Source of the DNA: Cyanidium caldarium
Lineage: Eukaryota > Rhodophyta > Bangiophyceae > Cyanidiales > Cyanidiaceae
Direction: 5' to 3'
Length of the DNA stretch: 64,000 bases
Assembly: GCA_026184775.1 (NCBI GenBank)
Contig: JANCYW010000007.1
Span: forward strand, 62,001-126,000
Made by a program: the position numbers and the translations under genes. Positions 50,549 through 60,282 of this stretch are shown here, in pieces. Each line of letters starts with the position of its first letter. The first letter of the stretch is position 1. The notes under the pieces were generated by a model. That model searched no databases, had not been told where the DNA came from, and saw only the letters and a program-made list of their open reading frames with translations.

Positions 50549-52855
50549 CTAATCACAGGCCAGCTCGTGCAACACGTTGGCAAACGTGTCGGAGGCGGCG
50601 TGGCTGGTCATGGCACACAACACAAACTGCTCCTCGAACGGCAGCAGCGCTCGTCGATTGTGCGGGTTCTCCGCCAGATTCAACAACACCAGTCCGGCGC
50701 GGGTGGCCAGCGCCTGGGCGCTCGCCGGCGCCGCGACCGACTCTGCACGGCCGGCCGCCTCGTCAGGTGCACTCAGGATCATATCGGCAGCGACACCTGG
50801 AATGGCCGCGGTGGCCAATCGCAACAGGTGGCGCAGCAGACGCGGCGTGCGGGCGATGCGTTCGCGCACCGCCCAGTCGAACGAGGAGAGGTTGTTGAGG
50901 GCGTCCAGCCCGGTGACCGTCAGCCGCCAATCGTCGCGCTGCGACGGCTCTTCCACCGCTGCCGCTCCACCGCCTAACATATCCACCAGCCGCGAGAGCA
51001 GCACGTCCAAACGCGACACCAACGCTTCCTCATTCTCCAGCCTGACCGCGTACTGCGCAATCACCTCGGCCGCCTTGCACAGCAGCGACACGCGCGCATA
51101 CGGCAGCGTCGGGTCCAACAGTTCCACCATGGCGTCCAGCGCCTGCAGATTGTTTTGCATCAGCGGCGGCGGCGGCGGCGGCGGCGATTCCGACAACGCC
51201 TTCCCACCCGACGCCGCGTGCAGGTCCATTCCCTCCCCGGCCGATGCCCGCTCGCCGTTCATAGCCGGCTCCCTCGTCGCCTGCTCTGATTCGGCGGCAA
51301 TCGGTCTGGGCAACTGCACCGCCGGCGATACGTTCAACCACGCATCCATCAGGTCTTCGCGCATCGCCGCCGGCACCGACGGGGTGCGCAACAGCCCCAA
51401 CAGCTGTGTGGTCAGTGCCTCGTGACCGGCTATCGCCGCCTCGTTGCCCGTGGTGAAACTCAAGTTGCGCAGTGCGCTGCACGCCAGGCGCGCGTGCTCC
51501 CGCCGTCGTTCCGTCAGCGCATCGCGGTCGTTCAGCAGGCCCGGCGGATACTGCTGCAAGCTGGGCGCCGGCGACTCCGCATCGGCAGCCGAGCCATCCG
51601 CCAGCGTCGGCAACTCCAACAGTCGCATCTCGGTCAGGCGCGCTCCCGCGGCCAACTCACACTCCTCCGCTAACGGCAAGCCGCGCCGCCGCTGCCGCCG
51701 CACGTCCTCGTGATATTCGTACAATAGTTGGTGCAGCGCGTCCAACAGGCCCGGATACGACGCCACATGCACTTCCAGGCGGGTGAGGCTGCGTGGTCCG
51801 GCACCCGCCGGCGCCGGCGTGACCGGCAGACCGCCGATGCTGCCACTGGAGAGCGCATTCAGAGTGATCAGCGCCCAGCGCACCTCGTCGGGTATACCGC
51901 ACTGCAGCGACAGCACCAGACGCTCGCGCTCCTGCGTATGATGCGCTGCAAAGAACGGCAACGGAGGCAATGATGGTGACGCCCCCTCCTCGCCTTCCCA
52001 CCACGCCTCCCCTTGCACCCGCTTGGCATACGCCGCGGTGGCGCCATTCCACGGCAACAGCGCGCCAGCGGCAGGCGCAACGGCCGCGGCCATCGGCGCT
52101 ACCGTATCGCGCCAAGCACGCTTGGCGGGACGCCCGGCGCCGGCGGTCCCGTCGTGCACCCCGCGCACCGCCGTAGCCGCAGCGGCCGAACTGGTGGTAC
52201 TGGGTTCCGCACCACCGCCGCCAACGCCAACGCTGCCACGCCGACCGCCGCCGTGGCCGGTCACATGATCCGGCAGCTGCCCCGGCCGCGGCACATACGT
52301 CAGACTGGTGCGCACCGTCTGCCGCACCGGCGCCACCTCCAACGGCGCCCGGTCAAACACCATTTTCTGCTCATACACATACACAAATCGCTCGTACGCC
52401 TGCCGCAACACGAACGCCGCCGACGTGCACGACTCGGGAATGTGCAGCTCGCGCGCCACCTGCTTGAACTCGCGCGCGTCGATCACACGCTGCAGCCCGC
52501 CACGCCGCAACACCAGGATGAACAGCGAGTACAGATCCACCGGCGATCGTCCCAGCACCGGAATCTTGTTCTTCGGCAGATCGTGCTCGTCAAAGTACGC
52601 CCAGAGGTCCTCGTACCACAACTGCTCGCGGTCGGTCTGCGCGTCCACCCCGCCGGTGGCCTGCTTGCGTTGCATGTGCTGCGAGATGAACCGCTCTCCC
52701 AGCAACGGTATGCACGCCTCAAACGGTGTACGCGACGCTGCATCGTGCTCCCTCACCAGGTGTGCCATGGTGAGGAGAGGCGCTGCGACGAGATGAGGAG
52801 GCAGAGCGGTCGCGGAGGAGCGGGCGGTGCGGGCGTCGGCCGTCGATGGGCGCAT
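50549..52855 (-). CDS. ARID-domain protein, SWI1/BAF250-like SWI/SNF subunit
   Basis: About 768 residues from the Met at 52855; Met codons at 52990 and 52768 are alternatives. The ARID DNA-binding domain lies at about residues 75-170: LWYEDLWAYFDEHDLPKNKI, then DLYSLFILVLRRGGLQRV and an AYERFVYVYE helix. The middle is low-complexity Gly/Ala. From residue 330 on, helical ARM-like repeats with LRNLSFTTGNEAAI and LVLLNLAENPHNRRALLPFEEQF match the conserved C-terminal domain of BAF250/Osa/Swi1. With the Snf2 ATPase 8 kb away, this gives two likely subunits of one BAF-type remodeller. It lies tail to tail with RPC9, 56 bases apart. Confidence 0.83.
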   Translation of the reverse strand: MRPSTADARTARSSATALPPHLVAAPLLTMAHLVREHDAASRTPFEACIPLLGERFISQHMQRKQATGGVDAQTDREQLWYEDLWAYFDEHDLPKNKIPVLGRSPVDLYSLFILVLRRGGLQRVIDAREFKQVARELHIPESCTSAAFVLRQAYERFVYVYEQKMVFDRAPLEVAPVRQTVRTSLTYVPRPGQLPDHVTGHGGGRRGSVGVGGGGAEPSTTSSAAAATAVRGVHDGTAGAGRPAKRAWRDTVAPMAAAVAPAAGALLPWNGATAAYAKRVQGEAWWEGEEGASPSLPPLPFFAAHHTQERERLVLSLQCGIPDEVRWALITLNALSSGSIGGLPVTPAPAGAGPRSLTRLEVHVASYPGLLDALHQLLYEYHEDVRRQRRRGLPLAEECELAAGARLTEMRLLELPTLADGSAADAESPAPSLQQYPPGLLNDRDALTERRREHARLACSALRNLSFTTGNEAAIAGHEALTTQLLGLLRTPSVPAAMREDLMDAWLNVSPAVQLPRPIAAESEQATREPAMNGERASAGEGMDLHAASGGKALSESPPPPPPPLMQNNLQALDAMVELLDPTLPYARVSLLCKAAEVIAQYAVRLENEEALVSRLDVLLSRLVDMLGGGAAAVEEPSQRDDWRLTVTGLDALNNLSSFDWAVRERIARTPRLLRHLLRLATAAIPGVAADMILSAPDEAAGRAESVAAPASAQALATRAGLVLLNLAENPHNRRALLPFEEQFVLCAMTSHAASDTFANVLHELACD

Positions 52856-53022
52856 GGCGCGCGGATCGGGAATGGCGCGTGCGTGCGCGCATGGTCGCAC
52901 AGCTCGCAGGCCGGTTGCACGGATATCTTGCTTCTGTACGACGTACGCCCACCCGTTCGGGTTCGAACACACGAAGGCACTCCTCCGCATCGCCTCTTTT
53001 ACGCTTCCTTTTGTCGTGACCC

Positions 53023-54141
53023 CTATTCGTGTTCAAATTCCCGGAGGAAATCGGTCCAGTCCACCAGGACGAACTTGTGTCCGTCGGGGTCGCGCGCAGA
53101 CACGATCTTGGTGCCGATACCGGGAAGCGGTCCGGGTTCGCGGGTGATGTTGGCGCCGGCGTTGCGCAAGCGCTCAGCGGCCGCATACACGTCGTCGGTG
53201 CTGAGCGCCACCTGTGCGTACGCGTCGCCGTGGTCGTATTCGCTGACGCCGTCGTTCTCGGTCAGTTCCAACACCATGCCGTCCTGCTCGCTCTCACCGT
53301 AACCGACAAAGCCGAGCGTGTAATGGTGCGCTTCGTTGCGGTGGGTGCGGAACGCGCGCATGCCCAGCGCCCGTTCGTAAAACTGCATGGCGCGCTGCAG
53401 GTCGCCCACGCGCAACATCACCTGGCAGAACGGGTCGCGCGCTCTTCGTTGCGGCCGCTCCAGTATCTCGAACAGAAAGCCGTCCGGATCCCGGATGAAC
53501 GCCATCACCGTCCGGCCACCCTGGACCGGCCCCGGCTCGCGGGTCACCTCGGCGCCGGCGGCGCGCGCCCGTTCCACCAGCTCGTGTACGTTCGGTGTGG
53601 CCAGTCCAAAGTGCCCGAACGCGTCGCCCAGGTGGTACGACTTGACGCCGTAGTTCTCGGTCAGTTCCAGCGAAAAGTAGCCCTCGCGCTCGTCACCGTA
53701 CCCCACAAAAGCGTTCTTGAAGCGATCCTGCGGCATGTCGCGCTCCCGCAACAACCGCATACCGAGCGCCCGCACATAGTAGTCGACGCTGCGCTGCACG
53801 TCAGCCACCCGGTACACGGCGTGCAGAAACCGCGGTTGATGTTTCTCGGCGGCGGCGGCGGCGGCGGCGGTGGTGGTCATGCGCAAGCTGGTCGCAGTGC
53901 GGCGTCGGTGCGCCGGTGCGAGACGCCCGAACGAACGAGGAACGCGGCGGGGCGACGGCCGTCCCGACGGTGCGCGCGAGGCAGGGTGCGCACCCTGTCC
54001 TGTTCCCAACGACCAAGACGGCTGTTGAGATGGGGAGAGAAGGTGACGGTGTGCCAGAACGCTGACGGAGGTTGTCCAGCCCGTCAAGATCCTCCCCTGG
54101 CGAGCTGGTTTGCAGCTGCACCACTGCCCTACAAAGGCCAT
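53023..54141 (-). CDS. GLX1: plastid lactoylglutathione lyase (glyoxalase I), two-domain
   Basis: A 372-residue protein with two glyoxalase folds in tandem (about 105-225 and 238-365). Each has the metal-site pattern: FLHAVYRVADVQRSVDYY with a first His, LELTENYGV with a Glu, FGHFGLATPNVHEL with a His; and in the second half LELTENDGV and YAQVALSTDD. The first half also has IRDPDGFLFEILE, with the final Glu; in the second half this becomes RDPDGHKFVLVD, so one site is probably degenerate. It turns the methylglyoxal-glutathione hemithioacetal into S-lactoylglutathione. The N-terminus MAFVGQWCSCKPARQG begins with an early Phe, so plastid import is likely. Confidence 0.92.
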   Translation of the reverse strand: MAFVGQWCSCKPARQGRILTGWTTSVSVLAHRHLLSPSQQPSWSLGTGQGAHPASRAPSGRPSPRRVPRSFGRLAPAHRRRTATSLRMTTTAAAAAAAEKHQPRFLHAVYRVADVQRSVDYYVRALGMRLLRERDMPQDRFKNAFVGYGDEREGYFSLELTENYGVKSYHLGDAFGHFGLATPNVHELVERARAAGAEVTREPGPVQGGRTVMAFIRDPDGFLFEILERPQRRARDPFCQVMLRVGDLQRAMQFYERALGMRAFRTHRNEAHHYTLGFVGYGESEQDGMVLELTENDGVSEYDHGDAYAQVALSTDDVYAAAERLRNAGANITREPGPLPGIGTKIVSARDPDGHKFVLVDWTDFLREFEHE

Positions 54142-54672
54142 GCCGGAGGGTCGGCAACCAGGAGCGTGCCGCGAGAGACGCCACCAAAGAGGGATTCTGG
54201 ATGTGGTCAGCGTTGATCAAGACGGGATATCGTTATGCGGGTGCAAATTCGGCGTCCTTATGTGCTTGATGCTATCTGAAATTCCTCCGCACCTGCCACC
54301 TCTTTTGGCACCCGAGGTGGAGGCCGCGCACCGCAATTCGCTGCGTGCGCGCCACGTTCGTCGCTGGGCGCCGTGCACGTTCGACGCCACAAAGTGTTGG
54401 TGAAAGCGGACGACCGCTGCGGGGTAGTGGAGGAGTGGATGGCTGTGCAGCACTTTTCCTCAGTGCCGGAAGGGCAACGGCAGCACCACAGGACGTTCTT
54501 TTCGGTCTCTAGGCGTTGCCGCGGCTTGTCGTTCACACCGCCGTTCTCGGGACGATGGCGCCCGCTACAGCCGCGTGCGGAGCGCGTGAGAAGACGTCCG
54601 CCGGCTCACCGCTACACGCAACCACCCTCTTTTCGCCACGCTGGTCGAGTAACCCATAACGTTCCGTTGACG
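54142..54672. other. divergent promoter region, GLX1 / CCB1-like
   Basis: A forward frame is open from 54373 into the downstream gene, but its first 100 codons are Arg-rich and show no conserved block. No other gene is seen here. Confidence 0.4.
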
Positions 54673-55323
54673 ATGCACCTCCACCATCTGACGGGTGCAT
54701 TCTCTCCCGCTCCTCTCCTGTTCCCGCTTCCCGCTGCCGAAATCACTTGCTCGCTGCGGCTCGCCGACAGCACCGACGACGTGACTATGGCGGCCAAGGT
54801 CATGGGCGGCATCGCCTTCGCGTTCACCCTGTTCGGGTTCGCTCGCTTTATCCTGGCCAGCACCTCGGCGCGCATCACCCAGGCCAATTACACGCTGGAG
54901 CTTCCGGGCGGAGCGGCGGCGGTGGAGACGCGGATGGACGGGTATCTCACGTCGCGTCGCTACAGCCGCCAACAAAAAGATGCCGGCCGGGTGGTGACGT
55001 ACGTGGGGCGCATTCAGCCGAGCCGCGCCATCGCCGCTTTTCTGGTGTTCTGCGCGGCGTGCGGCACGTTGGCGGTGGCGGCGGTAGGCAAGCTGGCACT
55101 GCACAGCGACAGCAATGCGTGGTATGCGCTGGCGCTTTTGTCGCCCGGCGCGTGGTTCTATTACATGCGCGGCGCGCCACGGCTGGGAGAGTTTCGGTAC
55201 CGCGTCGACCCGCTGCCGGACGGTGAGGGCGAGATCCTGTACGTCAAGGGCAGTCGCGACGAGATCGAACTGATGGAGGAGCAACTGGGCCTGCGACGCA
55301 ACCCGCCACCGAGTGCCGCCTAA
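54673..55323 (+). CDS. CCB1: cofactor assembly of complex C, CCB1-like (DUF3529) thylakoid protein
   Basis: About 216 residues with two to three membrane segments: IAFAFTLFGFARFILAS near the start, AIAAFLVFCAACGTLAVAAV in the middle, and YALALLSPGAWFYYMRGA. Soluble parts carry VETRMDGYLTSRRYSRQQK and, after the last segment, LGEFRYRVDPLPDG and a conserved-looking C-terminus. This resembles the cyanobacterial and plastid DUF3529/CCB1 family, which helps attach haem c-i to cytochrome b6 in thylakoids. The match is from memory of the pattern, so confidence is moderate. The Met at 54673 (MHLHHLTGAFSPAP) gives a transit peptide with an early Phe; a Met at 54787 (MAAKVMGG) begins the membrane protein proper. 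Confidence 0.62.
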   Translation: MHLHHLTGAFSPAPLLFPLPAAEITCSLRLADSTDDVTMAAKVMGGIAFAFTLFGFARFILASTSARITQANYTLELPGGAAAVETRMDGYLTSRRYSRQQKDAGRVVTYVGRIQPSRAIAAFLVFCAACGTLAVAAVGKLALHSDSNAWYALALLSPGAWFYYMRGAPRLGEFRYRVDPLPDGEGEILYVKGSRDEIELMEEQLGLRRNPPPSAA

Positions 55324-55337
55324 ACGAGAATAGGGCG

Positions 55338-55919
55338 TTACCGTTCCTCCTCGTCGACCGCCTCCTGTGCCAGTTGTTGCAGCATGTTCTCGATCTCGGG
55401 TCGCAGGCTCGGATCGCGTCGGACAATGGCCTGCGCGAAGCGTATCATCTCGTCGCTCAGTACACCACCGTACACGTCCACAATCTGCTCCATACAGCAC
55501 TCGCGAGCAAATTCGTCAAAATCCTCCTCGCCGACACCGTACAGATCCCGAAACACGGCCGGCTCCGCCCGACAGAATCGCGGCCGCCGCTCGAATATGG
55601 TGCACGTGCGAGCGTCCTGGTCAAAGTGCCGGCACCAGCCGTCCGGCAGCACCATCGAATGGTATTGCTCCAACTCGTCAGTAGAGAGCCACTCCTCCAG
55701 GCCGGGTCGTTCCACAGGCGCCAGCCGACAACACGCACCGCAGCCCTGCACGCAGACCCACCGCGCCGTGCTCCGGTGCACGGGCGGGAAGTAACTCGGT
55801 GGCGTCGGGAGTGCTGGCGAGTTTTCAAATGATTTATCGGAGAGCACAAGCACTCTCCGACAGACTGGGTGTGTCGAGGCTAAATGAGTCCGCCTGTACA
55901 GTGCCGAGTGGATGAACAT
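55338..55919 (-). CDS. YkgJ-type cysteine-cluster (zinc/iron-chelating) protein
   Basis: About 193 residues from the Met at 55919 (MFIHSALYRRTH). The YkgJ-like pattern is clear: VQGCGACCRL near residue 75, then DGWCRHFDQDARTCTIFERR and PRFCR, and a late ECCMEQIVDVYGG. These cysteines are thought to hold zinc or an iron-sulfur cluster. The version with GWCRHFD and a C-terminal CC-x-x-Q-I is common to cyanobacteria and plastids; the function is unknown. The frame runs upstream to 56342 antisense to the Cdc25 gene, which is unlikely to be coding. It lies tail to tail with the CCB1-like gene, 14 bases apart. Confidence 0.75.
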   Translation of the reverse strand: MFIHSALYRRTHLASTHPVCRRVLVLSDKSFENSPALPTPPSYFPPVHRSTARWVCVQGCGACCRLAPVERPGLEEWLSTDELEQYHSMVLPDGWCRHFDQDARTCTIFERRPRFCRAEPAVFRDLYGVGEEDFDEFARECCMEQIVDVYGGVLSDEMIRFAQAIVRRDPSLRPEIENMLQQLAQEAVDEEER

Positions 55920-56160
55920 GCGAGGGTGACCCACGCGCGCGCCTGCCCGAAACCTCACCGTCGGCTGCGCGCGCCCATCCACCAGCGGGAGGAAATCTTG
56001 GCGCGCCCCGTTTGGATTTTCGTTGCGGCGCGCTGTCGGGCACGCGGTTTCAACGCAAGACACCGCACTCCCCACCGGTTTCATTCTGACTCGCAAGCTG
56101 TCTTGCACATTCTCGGGTATTTTTGTAGTGTCGCGCGCTTCGACTTCCCTCTCCGACTCG

Positions 56161-57072
56161 ATGTCTACGTTGGGTTCGGCGTTTCCCGATGCGAAAAAGG
56201 CCCGCGCACCTCCCACCGCCCGACACTTGTCGCACGGCTGGAGCAGCGACGAGGAGGACGAGGAAGATGAATCGCAGCGCGTCCTCTCCATCTCGTTCTG
56301 TTCCAGCAATGGCGAGGCTGTCGATGACGCCGTTGACGACACGCCGGCGCGGAAACCGGGGGCGCGACCCTACGCCCGACCCTCTCCGGTGCGCACCAGC
56401 GCTGGCGTTGTCGAGCGGGTGACGCCCGCGCAAGTGTTGCAGTGGATGAGCGGACCATTCCCTCATTCCCGACGACGACTGCTGCTGGTCGATTGTCGCT
56501 ATCCTTACGAGTACGAAGCCGGGCACGTGCGCGGCGCGATCAACGCGTACACCCCCGAGCAGGCGTACGCCCACCTGTTTCCCGATATGACTGCCGCGGC
56601 AGCGGACACCGACGCACCCCCATCACCTTGCGACACCGTGATCTTCTATTGCGAATACAGTTCGCAGCGCGCCCCCAAAATGTATCAGGCAGTGCGCAGC
56701 CTGGACCGCGAATTGCACCTGCACCGCTATCCCTACCTGCAATACCCGCGGTTGCTGGTCATGGAGGGCGGATATCGCGCCGCCTATCGACAGTTTGGCA
56801 CGGCGTTGTGCGACGGACAGTATCGCCGCATGTGCGAGGACACGGCCATGCGTGATGGCGCCAGGCTGTGGGGTCGGGCGCGGCGCTCGAGCTCGTTCGC
56901 TCGCAGCGGTCGGTTGGCCTGGTTGGGACGACTGCCAGAACCACATACACCGCGCTCATTGTCGGCTCCGGGCGGCCTTGCCCTACCACAGCGGCGACGA
57001 TTGGATCTGGAGTCGCTGACAGATGCTCCCGCAGGCGCCAAACGTCTTTTATTCGACCCGCCCGGCGAATGA
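56161..57072 (+). CDS. CDC25: Cdc25-type dual-specificity phosphatase
   Basis: About 303 residues. A rhodanese-fold catalytic domain lies at about 85-215: LLLVDCRYPYEYEAGHVRGA, AINAYTPEQAY, and the active loop FYCEYSSQRAPKMYQAV, a C-x5-R P-loop very close to the Cdc25 consensus, followed by YPYLQYPRLLVMEGGYRAAY, which matches the Cdc25-specific Y-P-x-L-Y-V-L-x-G-G-Y block. It would remove inhibitory phosphates from CDK and promote mitosis. The N-terminus is acidic and Ser-rich (SSDEEDEEDE) and probably regulated. The frame opens at 56023; the Met at 56161 (MSTLGSAFPD) is preferred. Land plants lack a full Cdc25 of this type. Confidence 0.88.
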   Translation: MSTLGSAFPDAKKARAPPTARHLSHGWSSDEEDEEDESQRVLSISFCSSNGEAVDDAVDDTPARKPGARPYARPSPVRTSAGVVERVTPAQVLQWMSGPFPHSRRRLLLVDCRYPYEYEAGHVRGAINAYTPEQAYAHLFPDMTAAAADTDAPPSPCDTVIFYCEYSSQRAPKMYQAVRSLDRELHLHRYPYLQYPRLLVMEGGYRAAYRQFGTALCDGQYRRMCEDTAMRDGARLWGRARRSSSFARSGRLAWLGRLPEPHTPRSLSAPGGLALPQRRRLDLESLTDAPAGAKRLLFDPPGE

Positions 57073-57158
57073 TTCGGTCAGATGGATGGGGTGCGGTAAA
57101 CGATTGCCGCTGTCGCCGCAACGCTCTCTCAGAGCGCCCGATACTGCGCGAGCGTGTC

Positions 57159-59604
57159 CTATCGCACAGTCGTCGCCGACGATGCGGCAGGAGCGCGCGT
57201 GCCGGCGCCGTTCGTCGCCGCACCCACCTTGCCCTCGCCCTCGGCACCGGTGGCCCACGCGGAGACCGCCTCCAACACCGCCGGGCCCACAATCGGCAGC
57301 GTGCGCACGGTGCCGCTGACGACATCCACTTGTCGTATACAGTGGTTATACGTGTCCGCCACGTACGCCACCTTCACCACCGAATTGTAGGTGATACCCT
57401 GCGGTGCCCAGAAGCAGGCGTGCTGGCCGGTGCCGTCCTTCAGGCCGTACTCGCCGGAACCGGCCAGGGTGTACACCTCGTTCTCGGCCGGGTTGACCAC
57501 CTTGATCTTGTGGTTCAGCGTATCGGTCACCAGCACGCGCCCGTCGCGCATGGAACAGCAGGCGGAGGGGAACTGAAAGCGCGCAGTGCTGCCCAGTCCG
57601 TCCCGGTCGCCGTAACACGACAAGTTGTCCAGGAAGAGTGGATCCCCGCCGACCACGGTGCGCGTCACCGACTGGCGCAGATTCACCTCGCGCAGCGTCG
57701 ACGAGTCGGTGTCGGCCACGTACAGCGACGCGCCCGCCGAACAAATACCCCGCGGCGCCGCGAACGACACCACGTTCGGGCGGCCGTCGGTGTCGTCCAC
57801 ATGGCCCGCCCGTCCGCTGCCGCAAAATTCGCGCAGGATGCCCGACGGATCCAGCCGCCATATCTGATGCGAGCCGGCCGCCGCCACATACGCTGAGCCG
57901 GCGTGGAGGGTGACGTGACAGGGCGCCTGCAGTCGCGATAGTGGTGGCGACGACGACGACGACGTCTTCGCCTCGGTGACCGCTGTCGGGGCGGTCGCCG
58001 GCGGCAGCGACGACTCCCGTTTCGGGGCATCGCCGGCAGTCTTGGCCGATGGCGGCAGCGTTGCGGCCATCTCCGGTCCCTTGTAGGGTAGCGGACCGGC
58101 ATCGGGTGGCGATACCGTTGCCGCCGCCTCCTCGCCGGGCGTCAGCGGCGGCGCCACCGGCACGGTGGTCACGCGGCGATCCACCAAATTCACGATGCGG
58201 ATGGCCTCGTTGCCGCCGTCGGCCACCACCAACCGATTGTTGTTCGGGTCGAACGCCAGCCCCTGCGGATACTGAAACCGCGCCTGTTCGAATGGGCCGT
58301 CCACGTATCCGGCGCCATCGCGCCCGCCGATCTGTTCCACAAACTCGCCCGCCAGCGTGGTCACCAGAACGCGATGGTGGCCGCTGTCAGCGATGAACAG
58401 CCGGTCGGATTCGGCGTGTGCCACCACATCGCCCGGGAAGCGCAGCGTCAGCGCCGCTTTCGCGGAGCGCAGGCGCGCCGCCAGCTCGCGGCCGAGCGCC
58501 TCGGCCTCGGCAACGGCGGCGGAGCGCTGCGTGGCACTGCCGCTCGTGGCGTCGCGCTTGGCCGATGTCGACGGTGACACGCGGCTGCCACCGCCACGTT
58601 TGCGCGGTTTCTCCATCTCATACTGCTGCACTTGTTCCAGCGTCCGCCGCCGCCGCTCCGTCATCTCCTCTACTGCCGCGGCGTTGATGGCGAAGGCGTT
58701 GCGCTGCGCCCGCAACCGGCGCACCGGCAGCGGAGCGGCTCTGTCTCGAGCGGTCGTCGTCGTCGTCGTCGTGGCCGTCGCCGCGTTCGCCTCGAACATC
58801 TTCGGAAAGTAAAACCTGGCCGCCGCCTGCAAACACTCCGGCAGGCGACGCATTTCATCGCGGCCGCAAAAGGCGAACAGCACGCGCTTGGAGCGCGGCG
58901 ACAACACCACCGTGGTGGGCCAGTGCACGACGCCCAGCGCGCGCCACAGATGCAGCGACACATCGGCCGCGTAGGGAAAGTTCATCTCGTGATACTTGGC
59001 CGACTGCTGCACGTACTTGCCCACGTATTCGCCATCGTACTTGGGCGCGTGAATGCACACCGTGTCTGCGCAGTCGCCCCACGGACGCGCCGCCTCCAGC
59101 AGATCGAGCGCCTGCCCGGTGTGCACGTCGGTGCTCCGCCAGAAATGCATCACCAGCAGCTTGCGATCGGCACAGTGACCGGGCGCTGCCGCCTCCGCCG
59201 TGGCCGCCCCGCCCAGCCACTGCAGAAAGTGGCAGTTTTGCAGCGCGGGTGCCACCGGACCCGACCCCGCTTCGCACTGGATGAAAAAGTCGCGCAACGC
59301 AGATGTTTCGCGCGGTGGATGCTGTCGCTGCAGCCCGCCCATCAGTGCTGCGACGGACCAGCGGCGAATGGCGCTCCATCGCTGCCAGGCGATGGAGCCG
59401 ACGGTCAGGCCGAGCACCCCCACCATGGCGTAGAGGATCTCGCGCCGCGACACGGATATGGGATCGCTAGGCGATGATGACGACGATGAGCCGGCAGTCG
59501 GAGGGGCACCGGCCGCTCTAGCAGCAGCAGACGTGGACGCGGCCGCCGCTTGCCGCTGCGCATTCAAATAATACGAGTTGCGCTCGGTATCGTGCTGGTC
59601 CGCA

Positions 59605-59636
<32 letters not shown>

Positions 59637-60032
59637 GCCCGGACGATCGCGGCGCGTACCGCCGGGCAGCGCGTCCGCATCGCGGTCCTCATCGGCCGAC
59701 TCCATCCCATCCCCGCCCAATTTGTGGTAGTCGTCGTCGTCGCGAAAGTATCGCCGCTCGTCGGGCCGCCCCCGCACGCGCGCCTCCAGCCGGTAACCTG
59801 CCCGTCGCCTCCGCCAACGCCCGCGCTGACCCCATACCCCGCACCGAGCGCCGCCTCCTCCTCCTCCTCCTCGCACCGACCACCGCCGAGCGACCACCGG
59901 CACCCCCGCCACCCAACCGCAACCGGCGCCGCCCCGCCCATCGGACCCAGTGCGCCGAGCGACGGACGCCCCGTCGTCCATATCGAGCGACAACGCGGTG
60001 TTGCCCGCACGCTCAGCCACCGCCACCGCCAC
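57159..60032 (-). CDS. membrane-anchored thioredoxin-like/NHL-repeat protein (SOQ1/NHLRC2-like)
   Basis: A 957-residue protein. The N-terminal 190 residues are Gly/Arg- and Asp-rich and disordered. One hydrophobic segment, ILYAMVGVLGLTVGSIAW, lies near residue 200. A thioredoxin-like domain follows at about 265-410: KLLVMHFWRSTDVHT, CIHAPKYDGEYVGKYV, then FPYAADVSLHLWRALGVVHWPTTVVL in two stretches. The usual CxxC (CCINC in SOQ1) is replaced by RSTDVH, so disulfide activity is unlikely. Residues about 530-920 form an NHL beta-propeller, with RLFIADSGHHRVLV, ARFQYPQGLAFDPNNNRLVV and RVLVTDTLNHKIKVV. TM, then Trx, then NHL is the order of plant SOQ1, a thylakoid protein that controls slow photoprotective quenching, but the HAD phosphatase domain is missing. 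Confidence 0.8.
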
Positions 60033-60282
60033 GGCGTATCGCCCACAGTGTGCGCACCCCGCCCGTCCCCCTCAACCCTCACTCCACAGACACCCTGCCA
60101 CTAGCTCGCAGCCACCGGCGCGCGACGCCCTGCCGAGGCGGAGGGCACGCGGCGCTCCCATCCGAAACGCGCGCCGCCGCCTCTCCCTCCCGATCGGCGC
60201 GCGTGCGTGCAGCGGACGACTTTCGGCTGGGCACGACGCCGCACGAGGGTGAAAGAGCGTCGGACGGGCAGGTAAACGGGCT
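60033..60282. other. divergent promoter region
   Basis: Short shared upstream region of the SOQ1-like gene (minus) and the START-like gene (plus). No gene is seen. Confidence 0.4.

Noticed and set aside
52950-52990. A ggttcgaac motif resembling a tRNA T-loop
   Set aside because: The flanking bases do not form a T-stem, and no acceptor or anticodon arm could be found on either strand.
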